Below are positions 23,263 through 37,429 of a stretch of DNA of 64,000 bases, in pieces (within the stretch, counting starts at the first letter, position 1; each line of letters opens with the position of its first letter). The stretch covers positions 35,466,261 to 35,530,260 of the forward strand of contig NC_132878.1 in assembly GCF_030463535.1 (NCBI RefSeq). The letters run 5' to 3'. Under the pieces are notes generated by a model. It worked only from the letters and a program-made list of their open reading frames with translations, ran no database searches and was not told where the DNA came from. This DNA is from Salminus brasiliensis. Its lineage: Eukaryota > Chordata > Actinopteri > Characiformes > Bryconidae. A program made the position numbers and the translations under genes.

Positions 23263-26200
23263 CAGACGCACATCAAGAAATTATGAGATATGCGTTCGGG
23301 AAGACAACTTCAGTCTTTTTTTTCATTGATAGATATTAAAGTATTGTCTAACACAGGCAGGAAAATTGGTTGAATTTTATGATGTTGAAGCTACAGAATG
23401 TCTTATTCATCTGGCCCACTAATAAATCACTTACAGTAATAACAGCCCTAAATGGAAAATATAATTTTATGGCTCTATCCTCTGCAAAAATCAATTACAC
23501 TTCCATGCTGGGCCTGCTTTTTCAATTGCATCTGAGAAGTTGTATTTAAGAAGGAAGAAGGACATAGCCAATCGTCAGCCACAAATTCAATTTTATTATA
23601 GAAACAAAGGTGTTAAAAAGTCATTTTTACACACCATTTCCAACCGGTCCTTATTATGTAGAATTTAGTTCTTGTTGTAGCTGTTGTAGCTGACTTTTCT
23701 TTGTATTGGACTTTTAGGACTGTGTCATTTACATATATGAGCCTAATTGCTTACGTCAAAAAACTCTTGGAGCTGAAATACTCCTTATTACTTTAGCATG
23801 AATGGATGACACTAAACTGACAAAAGCTGAATAGATACATATATGTACTTGTATTTGGTTTGTTTTTTGTGACATTGAAAACAGTCACAAAAAACATATT
23901 TGGACAGTATGGGCTAAGGCTAAGGACTGACATATAATAAAGATGTGAATATAATTATATAAAACTGTGGTTCTCCATGACATGGGCGTTTAAATAGACA
24001 TTGCATTTGTAATTAAGGGAATAAATATAGCCCACACTTTTTATTTTGGTCATCCAACACCGCCTCCAGAGCTAAGTTAAGCAAGACACCAATTGCAGAC
24101 ACCTTCCTGTTAAATGGCCTCAAAATGAATTGTGAAAACACTCATGAGAGTTACAAGGTACAAGATATCAAATTTCACACTCATACAAACACAAACACCT
24201 TGTCCTTTTCTGAAATCTATTTTTTTTGCTTGTTACTTTTGAGAATTATTTGAAAGTTCCCATTTCCAAACTATAATTAATGGAAATTTTGTCCTTTTTT
24301 TCAAAATGCATGCATGATTAAATGGGTAAACTCAACTCAACAAGGTTTTGGGTGCATTGTAGACATTCAGAGGGTTAAGACTGGTGGAGGCCGATTATCC
24401 ACACCTGCCCCTACTCTGAAGAAGAGAAAAGCATAGGGAATACTAAGTCCAACAGCAACTGAATGGATCTCTGGGGCAGTAGATCCCATCTACCCTACCT
24501 CAACTAACATCCCCTGTGCAACCTTCTTCACCTTGCAGCAGTCGTAGGTCATCTCCTGGATCTTCCTGTGCACAGCCCAATCAAATGGCTCCACCTTGAA
24601 GGAATGTTTCCAATTGCATAAAAACTATTTTGGTTTCATGCAATGCATTTCTAGTGTGTAAAGGTGTTAAATATGTTGGTGCACGATGCTGCAGTGAGAG
24701 CATGCACACATTTAGATTTAGCAGCTTTGGGCATCACTAAGAAATCCACCAGCGGCATAAAATCAAAGAGTTGTCAGTAGCTGCATGGTGAGGCTAAGGG
24801 TAAAGTTTCTCCTGGTTCATCTTATCAACTCTTCCTGCACTAGGCCAAGGAGAGCCATGATCTCCCCTCTAGGCAGCCAGTACCCGTCACACAGCACATC
24901 ATCAGGAAGATCAATGGGGGTTCATATTTATCACCGTCATCACACAGTACCAGTGCGTCAGAAAGGATTTTTTTTAAGGCAAATAAGAAGCATCTGTCAT
25001 TTTTGAGGAAGAACTGCATGTAAAAAAAAAGTGAGTTACAAATGGGTCAGAATACTCAAACAATGTATGAGCAAGATACTACATACCACTTTAGTTATGA
25101 ACCTTTCAGGAACCCACCCCTGATTTGTATTCCAAACATTTCCAAGAATTAGGTGTTCCCAAGCATTTGAAAAACAGTGTATGCAGTACATATCAAATCC
25201 CAGCTGTGGTGTCTGTATTGGGTCTGAATTGATATGGTTTGACGTGTTTTTGACAATAACTTAAACAGCTAAAATCCATTTTGCTGCTGTCCAATGAAAA
25301 ACATGTATATCCATTTTGTCCATTATTAGGTTTCCTCATCATTTAAACCCTATAGCTGCTCCATACACTCTGTAAATAAGTCTGGATGAATGGACCAATA
25401 GAAATGCTCCAAATTGACCATTGACTTCTGTTGAAAATGAAGAAGGTTTCTTTCTTCCTTCTGTAAAGTTGCTATTTTGAAGATATACAATATACTATAG
25501 CCTCCATGGTATTATCAGGACATCAGCAGCAGCACAGGCTGCTGTCTCCTTCTTCACTTCAGCTGCCTTTAAGGCCTGGACACATTAGCTGATTTAAGTG
25601 ATATGATTGTTAGTGTTGGTTTTCAGACAGGATACATGGGTTTCACAAAAGCACTGAGCTGTAGGAGGTATACGTACACCTGCTCATTCGTTGTTTCCAC
25701 AGAAATTAAGAGTATTAAAAAATGTTGATCCTGCATTAGTTGGAGTAACTGTGTCTACTTTACTAATAAAGGCATCTTTATTACTATTCAGTAGTTTGGT
25801 TTGATCGAATGTTCTTCTTTTTGTCTGATTTTGTTCAGGTGCCAGATATAAATCAGATCATATAAAGCAAAAACATTTTAATACAACACTGACTGAGTAC
25901 ACATATCACCATCATGTAACATTTTTAATGACAAGGCTAATTTCACATTAGAACTAGTGTCAACGCAACGCAAAAGACTGAGAAAAACATACATGGTATA
26001 TGTAATACATCCACCAAGATAGCGATACAACCAATCCTAAATCTCAGATTCAGACTGCAGGCCTGTGTGAACTACCCATAAGATGAGAGACCACTGTTAA
26101 GCGGTTCTCAAGACCAATAATGGTGTCCCTTAACTCACTGTGAGGAAATGTATTTTATTTAATTACCTTTAGCATAACTGGGACAAAGTCAGCCCAGTGA

Positions 26201-26985
26201 AGCTCTTTCTACAGCCAAATCAAAAGCCTCTGGCAGGTTCTTCACATATAGACCACTTTACTGAGATTTAAAATTTCTTTTGAGATGACTGACCTTCAAC
26301 ACAGTGTCGATATGCATAAATCACAGTTAGCAAATATGTGAAATGGTTTTCCAGCAGACTTGGACAAATCTTTTGGAAGAGTCAACAGACAGAAAGGGTC
26401 ATGGCTGGTTTTCGGAGCGTTTGATATTTTTCAAAAACTCCATGCTGTGCACTGCCATTTCCCAAAAACCTTCATGATTAGCCAAGGCTAAGTGACCGCA
26501 TCACAGGTTCACATTAAGACTTTTTCCCGGCAACACCCTCAAGGAACACAATCCAGTCTGTCTTCTTGATTCACAGGGCTGGGCCTGGGCCTATCACGTC
26601 TCCACTGACTCAGCGCCTGCTAGCTGGAGCCGAGATTAGAGCTGAAAGTGTGGAACAGGCCCACATGGATTATATTAAACTGTGGAGTTTGTTAGCTACA
26701 GCACATAAAACTGTCTAGGCCATGCCGAGTCACTGGGTGTATCTGGCATTTTTTCAACTAAGACTGCTGATTCTAAAGACTCCCTGTTACAGAAACAGTG
26801 TGCTATGTAGCGTGTCATCTATGTTGTAGCGTTTCAGTTCTACAGTAAAGCTTGGCCTTTCCATGGTCAATCTTTAGTCAGTTCACTATAATGTGAACAG
26901 TGTATTGGGAAAAGGTACAGTATTGGTACAGTGTGTTGTCTTTGTGATTCCAATGTTTTTAGGACATCATATCTGAAGTTGCGCA
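23263..26985. other. gene-free DNA
   Basis: Mostly AT-rich. A block at about 24,360-25,020 has wording that may derive from a transposon, but no frame translates to a protein I recognise. A GC-richer block lies at about 26,480-26,660. No gene can be supported. Confidence 0.35.
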
Positions 26986-26986
26986 T

Positions 26987-27310
26987 AAGGCACAATGTCA
27001 TTATGACATTGTAATTGAAATCATTTGAGTCATGTTACACGTAAGGCACAATGTCATTATGACATCGTAATAGAAATCATTTGAGTCATGTTACACATAA
27101 GGCGCAATGTCATTATGACATCGTAATAGAAATCATTTGAGTTATGTTACACGTAAGGCACAATGTCATTATGACATCATAACTGAAATCATTTGAGTCA
27201 TGTTACACATAAGGCGCAATGCCATTATGACATCGTAATAGAAATCATTTGAGTCATGTTACATGTGAGGCACAATGTCATTATGGCATCATTATTGAAA
27301 AAACACATGA
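26987..27310. repeat. 56-bp tandem repeat, about 6 copies
   Basis: Units start at 26,987, 27,043, 27,099, 27,155, 27,211 and 27,267, exactly 56 bp apart, each opening with (A/G)AGGC(A/G)CAATG. A shortened, degraded end follows. Each unit has a near-palindrome of AATGTCAT and ATGACAT(T/C). Units alternate between CGTAAGGCACA and CATAAGGCGCA versions, so dimers of 112 bp were amplified. Confidence 0.9.
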
Positions 27311-29015
27311 AGCACAATGCAATCCACTGTCACAATAAACTGGCAAACTGAATATTGACAGCATCTTAAAGCTAGTCGATATTTATGATAATTGTTATTA
27401 TGAGATTATTCAACACATTTCTGAACATTTGCACAAATTGCAAAAATACCATTTACACAATTTCCACTTACTCAAGAGGTAGTCAATCAACAATGACATG
27501 TTTAATCAGCAATGACAAATTTAGTTTATCTAGTTTAGCATTACAATAATGCTAATGTAGTTGCAAACACTTGAAGGTCAATCTAAATATTTCTGTATTT
27601 CTGTATATTACAGTAAGTTATACTGTGAACTAAACCACATCAATAAGTCTGAGCCTGACCCTAATGAAAAATTAGTTGTGTCTTGTTTTTTTCGGAAAGG
27701 AGATATGGGACAATTAACTTTAAGTGCTTGTTAGCTACATTAGCCTTCTAGCTCAATTGCACAAATAAACATCAAATGTCTTCACAGAAGCATAAGTGGA
27801 AAACTGTGTAAATTAGATTTTAAATTAATTTGTTTTAGGAATATTTAGTTTTTATATGCTGGTTATTTCTACTATGTGTGACCCCTATCATTGTGTTACA
27901 TTGAAAATTATATCTACAGTGTTTACATATCTACAGGGTCATTTGCAGTGTCATGGTGAATGCTAACTTTTATGTAAGTGACAGTATCTCTGCCCCAGAC
28001 TGACCAGGCATGTTCATTTCCCCACAAAGCAAAACCACACCAGCTCAACAACACAGTGCTGATGCCTGATAAGCCCCCAAACATCCAAAACAAAGCTTAT
28101 CTTCTGGTCACAGTTTATGTTGAACTTTTCAGCATTTGATTAAAGATAATGTGTAGCCACACATAAGTTATTATTATGACCATAATAACTTTTCAGACAA
28201 CAAGCTGGAGCTCATATCTGTTAAATGAGTAAGAATCTAGAAGCTTTGTTTTTGTGTGAGCTTCAGGGTGTAAAACCATATTGGAGTCTGTGGTAGAGCA
28301 CTATGACTAATTCAGAGCTGGAATACACAGTGCAGTCCACAAGTACATTTAAAGGGTATGTCTGACAAAATTCAATATATGATATGAATATACTCTCGAT
28401 GAGACAATGAGGCATTGAATGTTGCACTTTGTATATACAGGTTAGTGAACAGGTCTACTTTAAGGTAGTCACTGACGACAGAGGTGTAAAATCAAGGCCA
28501 CATTTTTTGAATAACTGGAAACAGAATGGGATGCTCTGACGAATATCACCAGGCTCGAGGGCAAGCGTCAGCAACCTTGCACTCTACATATGATGATAGA
28601 ATGGGAGAAGAATGTATGACTGTAGGAGGGAAAGAACTCTGAGAACTCAGAGATAAAGTTCAGGCGGCTTCTTTGAACAAGAAGGCCAGACAGCCTTGAT
28701 AAATGGAACTATAGCTGAGAGCTATAACTCAGAAATAGGGAGAGTTGGTGGAGGGGTGCAGAAACTTTGTCATGAGACATGGAAAATAGAGGTGAAAATG
28801 TATAGTACATTCTATTGAGAGAAGGGTCTTTAGGCAGGTTCCTCCTCCCAAGTATTTCATGACTCTAATACCTTTAATTCAGAAGATATCCTTTAATTTA
28901 AACGATAAGCAAGTGTCTGCAACCATTTGGACATGCAACCATCTCTTTTGTGAAACCCACACTTAAGATGCTTCTGTATTTTTCATCCTGCTGTTAAAGA
29001 ATGTATCTTCTTTCT
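27311..29015. other. gene-free DNA
   Basis: AT-rich non-coding sequence. No repeats, transposon ends or coding frames are recognised. Confidence 0.4.
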
Positions 29016-29019
29016 GTCC

Positions 29020-29370
29020 GCAGTCACATCAGCTCCATTGGCAGCCGTATATACCCATGACACCACGTTTCACAGATGAAGTGGTTTGATTTGAAGCATG
29101 AGCCATTGCTATTTTTCTCCATGCTTTCCTTTTCCCAGTACTCTGTTATGACTTTGTCTTCATCTTATCTATCACTAAGTCATTTCAACACAGACACTTA
29201 GCTTGTTAGTGCACATTTTGGCAAACTTGTCTTTTCGGACTGTTGGCTTGCATCTTCTGGTAAACCCTCATACATTGGTGAATTGCTCACTGCCTTTGCA
29301 TTTGCATCTATCACATACAATCTGGAGAGTCTCTATAATCTGTTCAAAAATTAAAAATGGATGTTTCTTC
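29020..29370 (-). mobile_element. Tc1-like transposon relic
   Basis: The + strand run GCAGTCACATCAGCTCCATT and the following TTCACAGATGAAGTGGTTTG, CTTCATCTTATCTATC and TGGCTTGCATCTTCTGGTAA segments appear in the same order as in the reverse complement of a Tc1-like transposase gene I remember from fish. No uninterrupted frame survives. Confidence 0.5.
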
Positions 29371-30680
29371 ATGACTTTAGGGAATTATATTTGTCCAACT
29401 AAAATATAAAGGATGAACTTCGTAATTCCTGCATTATTCATGTGAATATAACATTTTAAAACAACACAATTTGCAGCACTGTTCAACTACTTGTGGAGGC
29501 TGCAGCATCTCCAGAGGCATCTTGTTTCACTAACTATTGAGAACCAGTACTCAACTTCCTTCCCATGGTCCTCATAAGCCAGCTTTCTGGTGTTTGTGGA
29601 TTTTTGGCTTGGTATTTTTTGAGAAATTTCCAGAATTATACTTTACAAAACGTTTGACCAGTTGTATTAAAAATGTCAAGAAGACAACCTTTATGAACCA
29701 AGTGGTCCTTCTCAGAAGGTGCTGTGCTCCTCAGGGTTTGTGCCCAGCCACCTGTCTTGTGCCCAGGACTGGGGGATTGTTTTATAAGAGCATGCCATGA
29801 TGGTTAGCCCTCCCAGCCTCGAGATGACTGAACATTGTGTTCTAGGACTCTATAGAAGAAAAAAGACTAACCAAGAACAACTCATTTAGATGATGCACAA
29901 GCATCCGGCAAAGGAATGGATTTATAATGTTGTCCAGGTAATAATACTTTAAGATGCAAAGCTATGCAAATCACACAGGACATTTTGTTCAAATAGCACC
30001 AGAACATCCAGTTCTAAAGAATTCTGCAAGGGAGAATTAATGGGAATTTAGTAGACGAAGGCAAAGCAAGAGGATGTGGATTGAAAACGGAGCCAAAGCA
30101 AAATGCACTGGGCTAAAATTAGGTCAAAGCAAAAAAAAAAGTCAAAGCAGTGGACAACAAACCTGAAAACTCTTTTAATTTGACATCAAAACAAAATTCC
30201 TTTTAATGTTCAGCACCTGTACACATTAAAGTGTGTGTGTTGGGGGGGGGGGGGGGGTTGCCTGCGATTGCTCAGTAAATAAACCAGAACACCTGAAAGT
30301 CTTTCAGGCCACTCAGAAATTCTGACAGCTCTCTCGGGAAAAGCAAAGCCACGTGTGTTTACCGGACGGAGGTGAAGTTTCACATTAATGATTCAGGGCG
30401 GGAAACGGCATAGCAGACTCTCTTTGATATTGCTGAAGCAGAACCAGTCAAATTGGACAGGATGGTAACCTAGCACGCAATGCAACACCTGCCCGGGAAG
30501 GGAAGAAAAAGTAGGAAAAGAAAAACAGCAAAGTCACATTTTAGTGGTCTGTCTATGAGTTTAAGTAACATTTGCTTTGGCAAATGATGAAATAAACAAC
30601 ATATATTTGGCCAACACCGATCTCAGTATTCAAAGGAGTTTCAGGAAACCAATTAGGAGAGGAATGCAAGTGGTTAGAGC
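29371..30680. other. gene-free DNA
   Basis: Non-coding. A G16 run occupies 30,242-30,257 after a GTGTGT stretch. A GC-richer patch follows to about 30,420. Confidence 0.4.
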
Positions 30681-30685
30681 GAAAG

Positions 30686-30741
<56 letters not shown>
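30686..30741. repeat. (GA)n microsatellite
   Basis: Long GAGA run. The frame crossing it is repeat-driven and not a gene. Confidence 0.95.
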
Positions 30742-30742
<1 letters not shown>

Positions 30743-33700
30743 CTATCAATCCTGCTTTAATTGCCTCAGAGAGAAAGTGGGCTCTTACTGTCGGCTTATG
30801 ATAGATGGTTAATTGCAGTTTGGGTACAAGGTTTCCTATGCTTTCAAGAATGGAGTGAATTTGTTAAATAAATCGAAGGAAATGAACTTTCTGTCACTCT
30901 TTCTCTACCTCTGTCTATGCCTTCACCTCTCAAATTGAAATTAACACCTAGACCTTTGAAAAAACAATACTTATAAAAAGAAAGGTTTGAGGGGGGCGTG
31001 ACAAATAACCGCAGACTCTGGAGGACAAAGGTACGAAGCCAGCTTGAAGTTACTGACTTCTGGCAGGCTGGCGTGCAGAGCTGGACATGCTGTTAGTAGG
31101 TCACTGCTCCATGGTGGTGGTCTGGCTAATGTCTTGCTTTTTGACAGTACTAGGATAGGACTCAGCTGGGAAATGGCTTTAGGTGATGCTATATGCAAAG
31201 AAGGCCAGAATCATGGAGATCATTCGGATTGCTTCAGCTGATAAGGTTCCTCTGCACTTCAGAGACAGCCTACATCCACTCTGATCATGCTAACTTCTCA
31301 ATCTATAGTTAACTTGACCTCTTGAACAATTGCATCTATTCACATCACAGGACTGGTCATAACCAGATTAAGTGGTGGTGGTGTGCCATATTCCAGTGGT
31401 GGACATCAACATGGTCATGGCACCTGGCAGAGAAATCCTTCCTTTGTAGCTCTGCCATGCTACATGGTGTGCATTTAGAGACTGCGTCCCGTTCATTGAT
31501 CATTGATAGTTTGTATCGCCATCCTCTAGCCTAGTGGTTCCAATCCTGATTGTAGAGTATGACCAAATAGTGTGAGGTGGTCATGAAAGCTAGAGGAGGT
31601 TTAGTAGCGCTTATTAGTTCATCAAAAAAATCCTTTTTTTTCTGCTGCAGTGCATTGATAGTATACAGCCACCATGCTCTTTGGTTTGGTATGTCTGATA
31701 ATCATGCAGTAATAGTATTATGTGGTGTTTACAATTCTCTAGTTGCCATGGAGGCAGGTTTCTCAAGTGCCACTTTAAGCTGCCTTTTAAGGCAATGCTA
31801 AACACTGGCTGAAAAAAGATGCCTTTCCAGTGAGGGATTCACCACAAGCAATGATGAAAAAACAATGGAGACGGCCCTCAAAACTTTCCCTGGCAAATGC
31901 CTTCATTAGATTCCAGTGCCTCCAAATTTAGTCAACTGAAAGGCATTTAGTTATGTGATCTAGTGTGTGTTTCTGGTATGCAATATTCAAAACGGTGGTG
32001 TAACTGAGTTCAACCACCTATTCACCACAACAAGCTTGTTGGATTTTGCATAAATCCAAATGACCTTGGAAGGACTTTTCATTCCTGATCCTTCAAAGGA
32101 AAGATGGCCTTAGAGACACCTGTGTATGGAGCTCTTGCCCAGCGTTTGCCCAGTTGTTGTATTTGTGCAGGAGAACAGAGATCCAAACCCAGCACACTAG
32201 TGTTGTTTGATAGGTGAGTCACAGTCTTATGTAGTAGAACTGTTGTGTTTGCACACTATTGGTTGTGTGTCATCTGAGAGGTGAACTGTTGTAGATTGGT
32301 CTGGTTTGCGCACCTGACCACGGGTTAGCGTACAGTTGAGCGTCAATGTGCGAGGGAACCTGAGGCTAGACACTGAGTCAGCAGTGATAGATTCCTCACA
32401 GTGTAAGCAGACGCCTCCCTGTGCACTGTGCTCGTCTCATTGTACTGCCCTATAGTGTACTGACTCACTACCTGTTTGCAAGTGTTTACACTTTATGTAG
32501 GAAAACTAAATTTGAACAGATAAGAGAGATATATGATTCATTTAGCAAATCATCCTAGAACCTGTCTATATAATATTCATGGTAGCACCTATCTGTATAC
32601 CACTAATTGTAGTCTTAGCATGGTGCTGGCACCTGTCTATATACAGTGCCTATAATAAGTATTATATTATTATTATTCACCCTCTTTGCCTCCCTCACTA
32701 GTCTCCTTCTTGCACGGCCACTCAGTTTGTGAGGATGGCCTGCTCTAGGCAGATTTGCCATATTCTGATAATGAATTTTTTAACTCCAGGGGATGTTCAG
32801 GGATTGGTGTTGATTTCCTGACTTAATTGACCAACCTCCTTAGAAGCTCTCGAACACAGCATTGGCAAGTCATCCTAGCACCTGTCTATTTAGGTCTAAT
32901 GTCATGTTAGCTTTAGTCTATGTAGCATTAGTTATTACTTTTTTTTATTAACTATTAAAGTGATTACTTTGCCTTTATATATACAATGATGTATAATCCA
33001 TTATTCCTTCATCTTGATTCATGAAGATTGCTGTTGTTGTTGACCATTTGCTAAGGCTAGTTTGCTTGAGTTTGCTTGACAGCAATGGTAATGTTTCAGT
33101 GGGGGAATTTACTAGTTGTGAGTTGTGTACTCTTGGTCATCCGGGATTTTGAAGTGTCCCTAAGCAAACAAGTGTCTGTGTACAGTGTAGATGTGTCTGT
33201 GTCTGAGTATTTGTGTAGTTAGTGAGTTGCATCTGCCCTGTCTGCTGGTTTCTTTGCCCTGTTTTTTGGAGCATTCCAACAGTGCTTATATTGGCTCTGA
33301 GGCTCAGTGCCGCAGTGGTGAAATGAATCAGAGCTTTTCATGGCTACTGCCACAGACATCCACCTTCGTCTCTCTGAGACGTTGCAGGAATGCTTTTGAT
33401 AAAAATCTCAACAAAATCCCCACAAAGAGCAATTATATAACAAGTGATGACTGAGGGAGGAGAAAATGGAATGGAATGTATTAGTTCCATGTCCCCTGGC
33501 GTACGGAAGTAACTGGACAGTGGTATAAATATTGTAGTTCTTTAACCTATGCTTTAGCATATTGACTATAAATGCTTATAAGAAATTCACATTCATTTTA
33601 TACTATGTGCAATACTCTGAACCAATATACACAACAAGGTCAAACAGTGAGTGAAGTGTTATTCAAAGTATATGTTGTATACTAGGCTACTATTGGTTCG

Positions 33701-34684
33701 CTAGACTTTTATTATACATAATTTCCCAGGAATGTTGTCCCACTGTTATCATACAAGTACTATGTCTTTAATGCCATGCTGGCATAGATGGACACTATGT
33801 TTTTTAAGCACTGTTATTGCTGAAATGTAATACATGTGTACTCATTTGAGGTCAAATGATCGTTCAATTACATATGTGCAAACGTATGGGATTTCTGTAT
33901 AATTCACCCAGTAAAGCCGGGCCCTTGAGTCAGCTGACATTCTATATTTTGACAACATAGTTACTGTTATTCCCAATTGTATTTACTGAATTATAAAGAA
34001 TGTGTATGTCCCATACCTTACCATTTTTATTTTTATATTTTTTACATGTATTTAGGTAATTCCTCTTGTTCATAAACAGACCATTCCTACATTCACCAGC
34101 TAGCCAGTATTCAGGAGCGTTTTCTCAGCATCCACAGCCTGAATGCATGGATTAAGCTCAATAGTGCAAGTCCAGTTTGCTGCCAGCGCTTTTCCAAGTC
34201 GCAGCCATCTCAGACTGTGATGCCCTTTTCAGCCTCATTATGACTTTCCAAACACACGCAGCTTCAGACGGTGCATAGGGAGCTTTATAGACAAAGCCAT
34301 CCTATTTGCATGAGGTTTGGCTAAGCTTCTGCAAACAGTAGATCTCTCTGGGAGAGTAGAAAATATCGAGTCACACCCGTGGAATGTTCTAGCTGCTGCT
34401 CAGTCAGAGGTAGAAGGGTGCATACTTTGGCGTTGTCTGGTAAAACAGTAAAAAATTGGGGTGGAGGGCTGGAGTCTGCAGTTAAATCGTTTAGTTCTAG
34501 TTGTGAAATGGTTCAAACCGCTGGTCAAGTCCCATAAAAACAGAAGGTCGGAAAAATGTGGAGTAGACAGACATACATCCATGTGGAATTGGAGAGTCTC
34601 AGAGGCTTGTGTTGGTTTGGAGAGTTTCTGTTCTGTATATCTCACTGGAGGCCAGCTTGCTTGTTTTCTCTTTTCTCTTTCCAG
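30742..34684. other. gene-free DNA
   Basis: Non-coding. A GC-richer block at about 34,090-34,380 contains an ATTTGCAT octamer and a GGAATGT site. It is a candidate regulatory element without direct proof. Short frames elsewhere show no domains. Confidence 0.35.
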
Positions 34685-34825
34685 TTTAACCCCTCAACAC
34701 ACAAGTCTTCTTACACACTAAGGTGTTCCGTACAAACTGGTGCAGCTATTCTCTGATAATAGTTTGTAAGTTTATAATAACACTTTATGTCCTCCGGCAG
34801 CCCACAGGGTGTTTAAATGAGCTAA
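34685..34825 (+). mobile_element. TTAACCCC-ended inverted-repeat element, copy 2
   Basis: It begins TTTAACCCCTCAACACAC, contains TTACACACTAAGGTGT, GTACAAACTGGTG and TAATAGTTTGTAA, and ends CCGGCAGCCCACAGGGTGTT. Size is about 140 bp and it is non-coding. It shares its blocks in order with 34,928-35,045. Confidence 0.65.
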
Positions 34826-34927
34826 TAATTCTTTCACATGTAGTATCTGAATATTTTAAAAACAGTCTGGAATCAAAACAAATCTTTGTTACCTTATTAG
34901 TTCATGTCCCTGTCATATTAACACAAC

Positions 34928-35045
34928 TTAACCCCTTAACACAGCAAGGGTTATTACACACTAAGGTGTATTGTAGAATAACTACAGGGACTTCTGTACA
35001 AACTGGTGGGGCTATTCTTTGCTAATAGAAGTTTGTAACAACATT
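34928..35045 (+). mobile_element. TTAACCCC-ended inverted-repeat element, copy 3
   Basis: It starts TTAACCCCTTAACACAGC and includes TTACACACTAAGGTGTAT, ACAAACTGGTGGGGCTATTC and TAATAGAAGTTTGTAACAAC. The far end is not clear, so this copy may be truncated. It lies about 240 bp from copy 2 in the same orientation. Confidence 0.65.
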
Positions 35046-37425
35046 TCTAGCGTACTGTAAGAGAATTACATAAGGTTGCCATCCATATCATATTAGCATT
35101 TTAATTGTATTCAGGTTTTAAACCATTTAAAAGCAGATTTTCTGTCTTCATGTATATCCACAATAGGGACTTTTTAGTTAAAGGTAAAAGTGTTTTACAT
35201 TTTGTGTGTAGATTAATGTTAATTTATGATAAAGTACCGTCACAATTTAGAAAACAATTACATCTGCCAAACATAGAAAAGTAATAATGGGAAAATGGAG
35301 TCTGAAGACTTTCTTTGAGATAAGAAATTAAACCTGAGCAACAGATAAAACACTGGCTATATGAGTGCAGCTGGTTAACATGTTTCCAGTAGCTACATAA
35401 AGCATCCACTCAGTCAGGTATCCATTTAGGTGGTCATATAGGTTGTGTTCACAAAACCACAGCAAGGATAGCACATTTTTCTTAAAATGATGACTAGCTC
35501 TGTGTTTTCAAACAACAGAGGCAAAAAACAGTGTTAGCATGTTAACAGGGTATGTTGCTGTACTGGTAATGCAGTTGTACTGTAGTACACGGTAACACAG
35601 GTACTCACAAATCCACAGCACCGATAGGCTGAGTGCCTGTTTTAGTAGGTAGCTATAAAAAAAACCCTACCTGTTCAGCAGAAACGCCAACTCAGCATCA
35701 CTTTTGAAGGCTTTCAGGTTGCAAAGCTTGCGGCTCCTAACAAAAGCCAGGCCAGTGTTTATCAGGATAATCCTGGAATGACAGAATACTGAGCACACAG
35801 ATGCCATTTATGAGAATATTTTGACCCCTCTTCACTCAGGAATACTACTGCTTTCCATTTAAACAAATCAATCGTAAGGACTTTTTTTATGTTCCACATA
35901 AGACATACATGCCACAGACAACATTGTGCAAGTACTTCATTAAACTTTCCTTACTTCTACTCAAAGTCCCAAGCTCAGACTGCTATGAACATCCCATTCC
36001 ACAAAATAGGCCCTTAGCGCTCTGCTCTCATCTTTCTATCATGGCCTTCACTCTTCGTGTAAGCTAGCCAACACTCCATCGCTCCAGTTCTTTCTAATAC
36101 CTCAATTACCACATTTTTGTCTGTATGGCAAGGTCCAGCCTGTTCTAAATTATCTAATGATTGCTGCGGGCTCTTTTCGGGACATGTGATGCAAGGCGGT
36201 GGGCCAGGGCTAGTCTGGAGTTTGAATCAGTTCAGTCAGAGGCAGCCAGGTTGTTTCAAAGGCCCCCAAACTGCAGCTCGTAACCACCATTAACTCTGCC
36301 CTCCCGTGTCTGTCGCAACACAGCACACAAACAGAGGCCGAAGGATGGTCAGTTTGAAGTTTCAAGGCAGACGGACATTCTTTTTGCTGTCAGACGGCTT
36401 CCAGTTATAGAGACTGCAGCTCTGGACAGTATGGCGGATCAGATGGGGGAAAAGAACCCTTCTTTGTGTTTATTTTATGGCTACTAGCGCCTTTGATGAC
36501 GAGGCACTTTCAGCAAAAATAGCTCAGTTATGCAGACTGTCTGATTTCCACTATTATGTGTCTTTCAGACACTGTATAGTCTCACTGAGTAGATGAAAGT
36601 GCTTGGAGTTTTTTATAAACAGGAACGCAGATCAGATTTTCAGTCTGGACGAACTATGCAGACATCAGAAGCCAGTCATTTAATATGAGTTGTACTACAC
36701 TGTTTAAAAATGCTTGATGAGCATTATATGCTACAAGAATGACAAATGGTATAACATTAATGACTCATAATCACATGTGAATTGCTGTTATTAGGGCCAC
36801 ATAAATAATATATATTCAAATCCGGTCTAGGCCACTTTCAAGTGGTCTTAGATTAGATATAAAGCTAATTTGTGGCCATGCAACTTCAATCAGATGTTCA
36901 GATCGGAATTCCACTGCACATACACAAGCTTACGGTGATAACATGGCAGGAGTGCCTGTGTCTACCTTTTGTGCTTTTCTCTCCTGATGGCTGTTCAGAG
37001 CAAATTGTCTTTGTGACATAAGGTGTTTGACATTGTTCATGACACACTTGGTTAATCACAACAACATATACATGCATGTCATGGTTCATTCCTAATAAAG
37101 ACAGCTACAAATCACAAATATGAATGTGATGATTCTGTCATTTTTTAAGTCTAAGTACCAGGACATTTCCAGTACTTTCTATCAGCTAAAGTTGTAGCTG
37201 AAGAGAATGTAGCGTAAACGTACAGCTAAACATTTTTTTTTTTATCTACAAATATTTTTACAAACATAACATGCATAAAGTTATTTGTCCAACAGTGGTT
37301 ATTTTATGCCTATACATGGCTCTTTTGCCTGATAGAACCCTGGCTAGTTTGCACCCAAGAGCTTGAACATTCAGTTCTGCTGCCTTTATAACTTCAAGTG
37401 TCTGCTAAGTTGATTGCTAGGATTT
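35046..37425. other. gene-free DNA with a GC-richer block
   Basis: Non-coding. The block 36,090-36,420 is GC-richer, repeat-free to the eye and contains homeodomain-like TAATGATTG. It is one of the better candidates here for a conserved enhancer, but only comparison can show it. Confidence 0.35.
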
Positions 37426-37429
37426 TGTT

